Source of the DNA: Candidatus Atribacteria bacterium 4572_76
GTDB taxonomy: Bacteria > Atribacterota > Phoenicimicrobiia > Phoenicimicrobiales > Phoenicimicrobiaceae
Assembly: GCA_002084865.1 (NCBI GenBank)
Contig: NBMG01000013.1
Coordinates: forward strand, 1-11,693
Reading direction: 5' to 3'
DNA length: 11,693 nucleotides
The position numbers and the translations under genes were made by a program. Below the pieces are notes generated by a model, which searched no databases, had not been told where the DNA came from, and worked only from the letters and a program-made list of their open reading frames with translations. Of the stretch, positions 6,186 to 11,335 are shown piece after piece (positions within the stretch are counted from its first letter, which is position 1; every line of letters starts with the position of its first letter).

Positions 6186-8000
6186 TTATTTTTGAGAAAT
6201 CTTCTTCAAACTCCTGACCTCCTCCGGATCAACTTTTATCCAAAGACCCTTTTCATGAGAATAGATAACCATTCCCGGCTTGGCGTTTTTAGGTTTTTTC
6301 ACGTATTTTTTGAGAGTATAATCGACCAGTACTTTATTATCTTTTTTGGCTTTACTAAAATAGGCGGCTAAATTTGCGGCCTGAATTAAGGTACTAAGCG
6401 GAAGAGATTGTTTATCCCCTTTATTTTTAATGATAACATGAGACCCCTGGATGTTTTTTGCGTGAAGCCAGGTATCATTGCCGGAAGCCAGTTTAAAGGT
6501 TAAGAAATCATTTTGCAGGTTGTTCTTCCCCACGTAGATTTCCCAGCCATCTTTAGAGATATATTTAATCGGCGCCAGTCTGTTCTTCTCTTTTTTGGAC
6601 TTTTTATGGGGAAGAGGAGTAGCGATCTTCTTGCCCCATCCCAATCCGGTTAATTTATTATAAATTTTGAGCAGATGAGGGAGAGAATTGATTTCTTGTT
6701 CATATAATCTCTGAAGCTCGGTTAGTCGGGCAAGCTTCAGCTGCTGGCTCTGTAATTGCTCGGAAATTATCTGGTAACTATCCTTTGTTTTCCGGTATTT
6801 TTTAAAATATAACCGGGCATTATCCAAAGGGGTTAATTTATCGTTTAGCGGGATGGTTATGGTTTCCTGCCGGGGAGAATAATAGTTGATGGCAGTAATT
6901 TCCCGGTCTCCTCTTTTTATGACGGCAAGATTTGCTTTTATCAACTCACCGTTTATCTTATATTGTTCGCAATTTTTAACTTCTTCCAATTTTTTCTGGT
7001 AATCGCTTATCTTGTTATTTATTTTGTCCATATTTTTTCTGATTATCTGGTCTATTTTATTTTGCATAGACAGGATTTCCCGTTCCCTTTCCAGTTCGCT
7101 AAACAAGGATTCCAGGCACGAATTCGCGTCTTTAAAAGTTTTCTTATGGTATTTGGGAAACTGCACTGAATCGATTATAGACCAGGCTTTTATCTTTTTG
7201 GACAGGGGATCTAAAAAGAGGGCTGGATGATAATTATGATTTTTAATATCTGTTACTATTCTATTAAAAGAAGTCCAGAGCATTTCCCCATCTGACCCGG
7301 ATGCCTCGGATAGGTACTTTTCTGGGGATAAATTGGCCTGAAGTACCACCTCTTTTGCGCTCTGAGGGCTTAGGCCGGTAAAACTGTCCTGTATCAGCTC
7401 CCGGAGGGTTAAATCTTTATTCTCTGCGGATAGGGAATTAAAAATATTAAGGAAAGATTCGCGGTTAATATTCAGAGGGTCTATTTTGTTTTGCGAAGGA
7501 GGGGGGATGTAGAGCTTGCCGGGCATAATCTCCCGGTACCTGCTGATATTGGAATCTATCAATTTTATGGCAGTTTCTATAGTTTTGTCTCCTTTGAGAA
7601 AAATCATATTACCATGTTTGCCCATAAATTCTACTACCAGTATTTTATTTGGTAATTGGCCGAATTTTTGGTAGGGCTTGATAATAAAATGTAAAATACG
7701 GTCAAAATTAGGGTGTTCGATATCTAATAATTTACCTCCCTTTAGCTGATTGTGCAGAAGGGTCAAAAAAGGAGAGATGATAGTCTGCTGTCTGTTTTCT
7801 AATTCGGTAAAGTAAATTTCGGGAAGCGAGGGGTCAAGGGAAATATGGATATAAAAGGTGGTGGTTAAAAACTTAACCGATTTTATCTCAATAATGATTT
7901 TATATTTTTTAGTCTGAATCAGATTTACTATCTTTCCCTCTTTAAATTTATCCAGAAGCTCTTTTCTCATCGCTTCCAAAGTGATGCTGTCCAGGGACAT
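6186..8000 (-). CDS. rqcH: NFACT-family ribosome quality control protein (RqcH/FbpA-like)
   Basis: RqcH/Rqc2 proteins bind 50S subunits with stalled nascent chains and recruit tRNA-Ala to add C-terminal alanine tails. The 604-residue product has the NFACT-N domain (about 1-180) with the residues known to matter in B. subtilis RqcH: an Asp-Arg pair (D100-R101 in NFDRIL) and E-x-M (E124-F-M126 in VVEFMGKHGN). A helix-hairpin-helix region follows (LSPQSAKEVVLQANLS), then a coiled coil (about 290-440) and an NFACT-R domain (485-590) with NDTWLHAKNIQGSHVII and VDYTLKKYVKKP. Start ATG 8000 has AAGGAG six bases upstream. Older annotation calls this family fibronectin-binding protein. It is the only gene on the minus strand and is divergent from yicC. 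Confidence 0.94.
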   Translation of the reverse strand: MSLDSITLEAMRKELLDKFKEGKIVNLIQTKKYKIIIEIKSVKFLTTTFYIHISLDPSLPEIYFTELENRQQTIISPFLTLLHNQLKGGKLLDIEHPNFDRILHFIIKPYQKFGQLPNKILVVEFMGKHGNMIFLKGDKTIETAIKLIDSNISRYREIMPGKLYIPPPSQNKIDPLNINRESFLNIFNSLSAENKDLTLRELIQDSFTGLSPQSAKEVVLQANLSPEKYLSEASGSDGEMLWTSFNRIVTDIKNHNYHPALFLDPLSKKIKAWSIIDSVQFPKYHKKTFKDANSCLESLFSELEREREILSMQNKIDQIIRKNMDKINNKISDYQKKLEEVKNCEQYKINGELIKANLAVIKRGDREITAINYYSPRQETITIPLNDKLTPLDNARLYFKKYRKTKDSYQIISEQLQSQQLKLARLTELQRLYEQEINSLPHLLKIYNKLTGLGWGKKIATPLPHKKSKKEKNRLAPIKYISKDGWEIYVGKNNLQNDFLTFKLASGNDTWLHAKNIQGSHVIIKNKGDKQSLPLSTLIQAANLAAYFSKAKKDNKVLVDYTLKKYVKKPKNAKPGMVIYSHEKGLWIKVDPEEVRSLKKISQK

Positions 8001-8191
8001 ATTATTCTCCTTGCTGATATATTAGGGTAAACTTTAGTGGTTAGTTAAATAAAGAAAAGAATATTTATTGTTTTTGTTTTTCTATCTTCTTTATTCTATG
8101 GTACTTTTCTTTATTTTTACTCGATACTCGATACTTTCTTTTATTTTACTTTAATATAATCTATTATAAAGGTATAATCAAGAAAATTAAA
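8001..8191. other. rqcH upstream region with short heptads
   Basis: This is the AT-rich stretch upstream of rqcH. On the minus strand, TTAACT and TAATAT are 18 bp apart shortly before the RBS and are only a weak promoter candidate. CTCGATA occurs twice in tandem at 8120-8133. I see no open frame of note. The rest of the 8001-8646 gap is described in the following repeat and promoter entries. Confidence 0.4.
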
Positions 8192-8423
8192 AACTAAAAA
8201 GGCAAAACTCAAAACCAAAGCTCAAAACTTAAAATTAAAGATAATAATTTTAAATTTTTAGTTTTAATGGTGTAGGGGTTCGATTCATCGAACCCGCTAA
8301 TAAAAAATATCAATACAACTCGGGTCGGATAAATCCGACCCCTACACCAAAAATAATACTTTGTTGGGATAACTTTTGAATTTTGAATTATGGCTTTTTG
8401 TTTTTCGCTTTACCTTTTTAGTT
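8192..8423. repeat. 232-bp palindromic composite (MITE-like), nested REP pair
   Basis: The left end AACTAAAAAGGCAAA (8192-8206) is repeated inverted at the right end (8409-8423) with one mismatch. Inside are A-rich then T-rich flanks (AAAACTCAAAACC-type on the left, its T-rich counterpart on the right), then an inner pair of REP hairpins. The outer ends and the inner pair share nearly the same centre (8307.5 and 8308.5), so the whole unit is one imperfect palindrome. It has no coding capacity. Non-autonomous mobile element is an inference. Confidence 0.65.
8268..8349. repeat. Outward-facing REP pair (REPIN/BIME-like)
   Basis: TGGTGTAGGGGT (8268-8279) and its exact inverse (8338-8349) form the outer ends. 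The left hairpin has arms GGGTTCGAT (8276-8284) and ATCGAACCC (8287-8295) around TC. The right has GGGTCGGAT (8322-8330) and ATCCGACCC (8333-8341) around AA. The two stems differ from each other, but each is internally fully paired. Confidence 0.9.
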
Positions 8424-8431
8424 CTAATAAT

Positions 8432-8456
8432 GGGGCACAATTCATTGTGCCCCTAC
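8432..8456 (-). repeat. REP-like hairpin, AATTCATT type
   Basis: Ten-base arms GGGGCACAAT and ATTGTGCCCC surround TC, and the intact end is CCCCTAC on the right. It lies 8 bp after the palindromic composite. It is followed by a TTGAATTCCGGTTTCTTT linker and a CGCGATA unit, as after 5140. Confidence 0.92.
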
Positions 8457-8506
8457 ACTTGAATTCCGGTTTCTTTAACGCGATACGACACACTACAATT
8501 AATTTA

Positions 8507-8554
8507 ATCGGCAAATCGGCCAATCGGAGAATTGGAGAATTGGTGAATTGATTG
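8507..8554. repeat. 8-bp tandem array
   Basis: Six octamers are in register: ATCGGCAA, ATCGGCCA, ATCGGAGA, ATTGGAGA, ATTGGTGA and ATTGATTG. Successive units change gradually from ATCGG to ATTGG. It sits just upstream of the yicC promoter. A second, different octamer array occurs at 11254-11293. Confidence 0.88.
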
Positions 8555-8566
8555 TTACGAAATTAT

Positions 8567-8595
8567 TTGACAAGCAGTAAGTATTACCATAAAAT
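8567..8595 (+). promoter_or_regulatory. Sigma-70-type promoter of the yicC operon
   Basis: TTGACA at 8567-8572 and TAAAAT at 8590-8595 are separated by 17 bp, close to consensus in sequence and spacing. The predicted start is near 8602, giving a leader of about 45 nt before yicC. Confidence 0.78.
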
Positions 8596-8646
8596 TAATG
8601 TGAAGTTTATTATTTTAAAATATAACAAGCATAAGGGGAAATAAAG

Positions 8647-9522
8647 TTGATTAAAAGCATGACTGGTTACGGTGTGGGAAGGGTTAAAAGAGAAGACGGA
8701 GAATGCCTGATAGAGATAAAAAGTCTCAACAATAAATACTGTGACATAAATATAAAAAATAACTTTCAATCTTTGGAAATCGAACAAAAGATAGAAAAAT
8801 TGATAAAAGACAGAGTCTTAAGAGGAAAAGTTAATATTTTAGTAAAAGTTGAAAACTATGGCCTGAGCGAAGAGAAGATAATATTAAATGAAGACGTAGC
8901 CGATTCCAGCTATAAGAATCTAAAGGCTTTAAAAGAGAAGTATAAATTAAAAGACGAAATAAGTATAGATTCTATGCTTAAGTTCAGAGATATATTTACT
9001 ATCGTAAAGGAAGAAGAGACTGCTAAAATGTGGCCCTTAATAGAAAAGACCCTGAATCTTGCTCTGGATTCTTTGCTGAAAATGAGGGAAAAAGAAGGCA
9101 AAGCTCTGGTTACCGATATTCGAAAAAGAGTCAAGAAGATACAAAAGTTAATAGATAAAATTGAGAAATATGCCAAATCCTCACCGCTCGATTACCAGGA
9201 AAAATTTTTAAGCAAGATAAAAAAATTGACCGAGGGCTTAAATGTTGATGAAGGAAGAATCGAATTAGAGGCGGCAATATTTGCCGAAAAGACGGATATC
9301 ACCGAAGAAATTACCAGATTAAAAAGCCACCTTATCCAATTCGATGAACTGTTAAATTCCGAGGAATCCGTGGGAAGAAAGATGGATTTTTTAACCCAGG
9401 AGATAAACCGGGAGGTAAACACTATCGGGTCCAAGACCAGCGATATAGAGGTAACCTCTTTAGTTGTTTTAGTGAAAAGTGAGTTGGAAAAGATAAGGGA
9501 ACAAGCCAGAAATATAGAATAA
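8647..9522 (+). CDS. yicC: YicC-family endoribonuclease
   Basis: YicC proteins are endoribonucleases linked to RNA turnover and, in E. coli, to degradation of the small RNA RyhB. The 291-residue product begins with the family signature MIKSMTGYG, which requires the TTG start at 8647; AAGGGGA lies about 7 nt upstream. The next in-frame ATG would cut the signature. The C-terminal DUF1732 region is complete (GRKMDFLTQEINREVNTIGSKTSD...ELEKIREQARNIE). The middle is rich in Lys/Glu helices. It heads the yicC–remA–gmk–rpoZ–coaBC cluster. Its exact RNA targets are unknown. Confidence 0.93.
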   Translation: MIKSMTGYGVGRVKREDGECLIEIKSLNNKYCDINIKNNFQSLEIEQKIEKLIKDRVLRGKVNILVKVENYGLSEEKIILNEDVADSSYKNLKALKEKYKLKDEISIDSMLKFRDIFTIVKEEETAKMWPLIEKTLNLALDSLLKMREKEGKALVTDIRKRVKKIQKLIDKIEKYAKSSPLDYQEKFLSKIKKLTEGLNVDEGRIELEAAIFAEKTDITEEITRLKSHLIQFDELLNSEESVGRKMDFLTQEINREVNTIGSKTSDIEVTSLVVLVKSELEKIREQARNIE

Positions 9523-9551
9523 TAATAGAATGATTACAACCCATAAAGTAA

Positions 9552-9622
9552 ATAATTTATTATGAATTTGTTTACAATACACTATATAAAAAATATTTTG
9601 AGCTTTTTGGAGAATAACCATA
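9552..9622 (+). repeat. 71-bp duplicated segment, copy 1 (upstream of remA)
   Basis: This segment is repeated at 10610-10680 in the same orientation, with three mismatches in 71 positions and no gaps (a constant offset of 1058). It spans the whole upstream region of remA from just after yicC to about 20 bp before the start codon and contains a promoter-like pair. Confidence 0.93.
9571..9599 (+). promoter_or_regulatory. Promoter-like element upstream of remA
   Basis: TTTACA (9571-9576) and TATTTT (9594-9599) are separated by 17 bp. The -35 is fair and the -10 weak. It lies inside the duplicated 71-bp segment. It may give remA and gmk expression independent of yicC. Confidence 0.5.
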
Positions 9623-9641
9623 GAATAACAGGAGACAGAAT

Positions 9642-9923
9642 ATGTTGAACAATTTAGTGAATATAGGCTTCGGGAATTATATGAATTCCACCAGAGTTAT
9701 AACTATTTTAAGTCCGGATTCCGCACCGGTGAAAAGGTTAAAAGAAGAAGCAAGGGCAGAGAGGAAGTTAGTTGATGCCACTTACGGGAGGAGAACGAGA
9801 GCAGTAATAATTACTGACAGCAATCATGTAATTTTGTCTTCTATCCAGCCGGAAACCATTGCCCATAGATTCACCGAATACAACGAACAAAATTTCAAGT
9901 TAAAAGAAAATATTACAAAATAG
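9642..9923 (+). CDS. remA: RemA-family DNA-binding regulator (DUF370)
   Basis: RemA is a small DNA-binding protein; in B. subtilis it activates biofilm-matrix and osmoprotection genes, while in other bacteria its role is less clear. The 93-residue product matches throughout: NIGFGNYMNSTRVITILSPDSAPVKRL, then DATYGRRTRAVIITDSNHVILSSIQPETIAHR. GGAGA at 9631-9635 precedes ATG 9642 at normal distance. Its position between yicC and gmk is the classic order. gmk follows 12 nt after the stop. Confidence 0.94.
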   Translation: MLNNLVNIGFGNYMNSTRVITILSPDSAPVKRLKEEARAERKLVDATYGRRTRAVIITDSNHVILSSIQPETIAHRFTEYNEQNFKLKENITK

Positions 9924-9935
9924 GAAACTATAATC

Positions 9936-10397
9936 ATGATTGATAATGGCAAGAAGCACTTATCATCTTTCATGTCTGAACGCGATACGCGATACGCAAT
10001 ACGCAATACGAGCGTGAGCGTAGGCAGAGGCTTGCTGTTTGTTATCTCTGGCCCATCAGGTGTGGGTAAAGGCACTTTAAGGAAAAAGGTGTTTAATATT
10101 TTCCCTGATTTAGTATATTCTGTGTCGATGAATACCCGCCTTCCCCGAAAAGGTGAAATAGAGGGCAAGGACTATTATTTTGTAACCACAGATGAATTTA
10201 AAAAGATGATAAAAGAAAATAAATTTGTAGAATGGGCTATTGTCCACGGAGATTACAAGGGTACGCCGATAAAATTTTTAATAGATGAACTTCAAAAAGG
10301 GAGAGATATCCTGCTGGAATTAGATGTTCAGGGTGCTATGCAGGTGAAGGAGAAATTCCCTGATGGCATTTTTATTTTTATTGCTCCTCCAACCTGA
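9936..10397 (+). CDS. gmk: Guanylate kinase, truncated by an internal deletion
   Basis: Gmk phosphorylates GMP to GDP with ATP. The 153-residue frame has the P-loop GPSGVGKGT (39-47), GMP-binding SMNTRLPRKGEIEGKDYYFV, EWAIVHGDYKGTP and LLELDVQGAMQV, then stops after FIAPPT at TGA 10395-10397. Family members continue about 70 residues with the LID segment and C-terminal helix. The C-terminal helix is found directly after the stop in the same frame (10398-10454), so roughly 50 codons covering the LID have been lost. The first 29 residues are not Gmk-like; residues 15-25 (ERDTRYAIRNT) are encoded by a 7-bp repeat array. The start could instead be TTG 10032, with a poor RBS. ATG 9936 has AGGAAA upstream. 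As it stands the enzyme should be inactive. The gene is usually essential, so an assembly error or a second copy must be weighed. Confidence 0.87.
   Translation: MIDNGKKHLSSFMSERDTRYAIRNTSVSVGRGLLFVISGPSGVGKGTLRKKVFNIFPDLVYSVSMNTRLPRKGEIEGKDYYFVTTDEFKKMIKENKFVEWAIVHGDYKGTPIKFLIDELQKGRDILLELDVQGAMQVKEKFPDGIFIFIAPPT
9981..10008. repeat. 7-bp tandem array inside the gmk frame
   Basis: There are four exact-phase heptads, CGCGATA twice and CGCAATA twice, followed by the related CGAGCGT and GAGCGTA. GAGCGTA also ends the array after lgt. Because 7 is not a multiple of 3, successive units are read in different frames, giving ERDTRYAIRNT. All three frames lack stops over this tract on this strand. 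Confidence 0.92.
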
Positions 10398-10454
10398 AAA
10401 TTGGAGTCTATAATAATTGCCGAAAGATGCAAAATTGTAAATTATAAAAAATGA
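10398..10454 (+). pseudogene. Detached C-terminal helix of gmk
   Basis: In the same frame as gmk, just beyond its TGA, is KLESIIIAERCKIVNYKK and a stop at 10452-10454. This matches the family's terminal helix (typically L-K-x-I-I-x-A-E-R-C/L). It has no start codon or RBS of its own. It proves that the gmk end is a deletion junction near 10394-10398 rather than a naturally short protein. Confidence 0.82.
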
Positions 10455-10509
10455 GTTTTGTTGTAAAGTTACAAGATGTTTACTACACAAAAAGTAAACA
10501 AAATGGTAA

Positions 10510-10588
10510 TGTAGGGGCACGATGCATCGTGCCCACAGAAAAAATGGGTAATAAAATGGTGAGGGCACAATTCATTGTGCCACTACAA
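10510..10588. repeat. Outward-facing REP pair (REPIN/BIME-like)
   Basis: The left REP (10510-10537) has GTAGGGG, core CACGATGCATCGTG and the short right end CCCACA. The right REP (10559-10588) has arms GGCACAAT and ATTGTGCC around TC and ends in CACTACA. Intact ends face outward, as in 8268-8349, and total length (79 bp) and the middle spacer (about 25 bp) are similar. It lies between broken gmk and rpoZ. Confidence 0.85.
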
Positions 10589-10609
10589 CATAATTGTAAC
10601 CAAAAAACC

Positions 10610-10680
10610 ATAATTTATTATGAATTTGTTTGCAATACACTATATAAAAAATATTTTGAGTTTTTTGGGGAATAACCATA
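10610..10680 (+). repeat. 71-bp duplicated segment, copy 2 (upstream of rpoZ)
   Basis: This is the near-identical partner of 9552-9622. The three differences are A to G in the -35 (TTTACA to TTTGCA), C to T, and A to G further on. The two copies form direct repeats around remA–gmk. The sequence beyond 10680 differs and leads to a separate RBS for rpoZ. Confidence 0.93.
10629..10657 (+). promoter_or_regulatory. Promoter-like element upstream of rpoZ
   Basis: TTTGCA (10629-10634) and TATTTT (10652-10657) lie 17 bp apart. It is the duplicated counterpart of the element before remA, with one change in the -35. Confidence 0.45.
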
Positions 10681-10721
10681 AGATAGTATATCTTAACCAA
10701 GAGGAAGGGTGAGGAAGAAAC

Positions 10722-11057
10722 ATGGAAAATAATAAATATTTATTAGCAATGATGGCAGCAAAAAGGGCAAAAGAGTTAAGTAAGGGGGCTAAACCTTTAG
10801 TGGAATCCAAGCATAGAAAACCTATTATAATCGCCATGGAAGAGATAAAAGCAGAAAAAGTGTACCTTAAAGAGAAAGAAGAGCCCCTAAAGGCAGGAGA
10901 TGTATTTCGTGAAGAAGGGGAATCTCTAAAGCCTGAGGAACCTGCAAAAGTTGAAGACATATCCAGTGGAACTGAAGAATCTGCAGAACCTGAAGAACCT
11001 GCAGAAATTACAGAGATATTTAATGAAAATAAAGAATCTAAAAAATCTGAAGACTGA
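10722..11057 (+). CDS. rpoZ: RNA polymerase omega subunit with acidic C-terminal tail
   Basis: Omega helps fold and retain the beta' subunit of RNA polymerase. Residues 5-50 match the family: NKYLLAMMAAKRAKELSKGAK and KPIIIAMEEIKAEKV. The start ATG has GAGGAAG close upstream and an in-frame stop at 10710-10712, so the protein cannot begin earlier. It lacks the roughly 8-12 residues that usually precede the first conserved helix. Residues from about 55 to 111 form a Glu/Pro/Ser-rich acidic tail with the repeated theme EEPAxxE, probably disordered and longer than usual. The gene sits between gmk and coaBC, the standard place for rpoZ. Confidence 0.88.
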   Translation: MENNKYLLAMMAAKRAKELSKGAKPLVESKHRKPIIIAMEEIKAEKVYLKEKEEPLKAGDVFREEGESLKPEEPAKVEDISSGTEESAEPEEPAEITEIFNENKESKKSED

Positions 11058-11065
11058 TTAATTGA

Positions 11066-11093
11066 TAGGGCATAATTCATTGTGCCCCTACAC
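11066..11093 (-). repeat. REP-like hairpin, AATTCATT type, one mismatch
   Basis: GGGCATAAT and ATTGTGCCC surround TC; one position (T at 11073 opposite G) is a wobble. The intact right end is CCCCTACAC and the left end is degenerate (GATA). It begins 9 bp after the rpoZ stop, so it could form the 3' end of that transcript. The linker TGAATCCTGGGTTCTTTAG follows. Confidence 0.87.
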
Positions 11094-11127
11094 CTGAATC
11101 CTGGGTTCTTTAGCGAGATACATGATT

Positions 11128-11226
11128 AAGTGATAAGTAATCTGTAATAAGTACCTGTTTTTATAATTTCTGAAATTTAATTTTATTACTCATTACTCAT
11201 CACTTATTACTGTATTTTACTCGATA
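11128..11226 (+). repeat. Dispersed repeat, copy C (7-bp periodic core)
   Basis: This is the direct counterpart of 152-248: AAGTGA, ACCTGTTTTTATAATTT, then ATTACTC, ATTACTC, ATCACTT, ATTACTG and CTCGATA. The heptad period is clear from 11177 on. No open frame of note is present between rpoZ and coaBC. Confidence 0.8.
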
Positions 11227-11253
11227 ATCGATACAGATTATTATTTACTAATT

Positions 11254-11293
11254 TAACCAACTAACCAGATAACTAGCTAACCAACTAACTGTA
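11254..11293. repeat. 8-bp tandem array
   Basis: Four octamers are in register, TAACCAAC, TAACCAGA, TAACTAGC and TAACCAAC, plus a partial unit TAACTGTA. It is different in sequence from the octamers at 8507 but has the same period. Confidence 0.85.
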
Positions 11294-11303
11294 CGCTATA
11301 AAA

Positions 11304-11317
11304 CGCGATACGCGATA
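11304..11317. repeat. Two-unit heptad array before coaBC
   Basis: CGCGATA occurs twice in tandem, ending 18 bp before the coaBC start, so it is in or next to the translation-initiation region. The related unit TACGCTA occurs at 11292-11298. Confidence 0.75.
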
Positions 11318-11335
11318 CGAAAAAGGGGTAAGAAA

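Noticed and set aside
8001..8646. Hidden small RNA or tRNA gene in the rqcH–yicC gap
   Set aside because: No cloverleaf, CCA end or terminator was recognised. All strong structure is explained by the REP and palindromic repeats.
10395..10397. TGA in gmk as a recoded sense codon
   Set aside because: TGA ends other genes here (for example lgt and rpoZ), and the LID residues are missing on either side, so recoding would not restore the enzyme.
10451..10675. 74-codon plus-strand open frame between gmk and rpoZ
   Set aside because: It runs through the gmk remnant stop, two REP hairpins and the duplicated promoter. Its GARCIVP and RAQFIVP stretches are translations of REP palindromes, not protein signals.
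10640..11080. Minus-strand 146-codon frame opposite rpoZ
   Set aside because: It is a shadow of the acidic, low-complexity rpoZ frame. Its Ser-rich composition is the antisense of Glu/Pro codons, and it crosses the rpoZ promoter.
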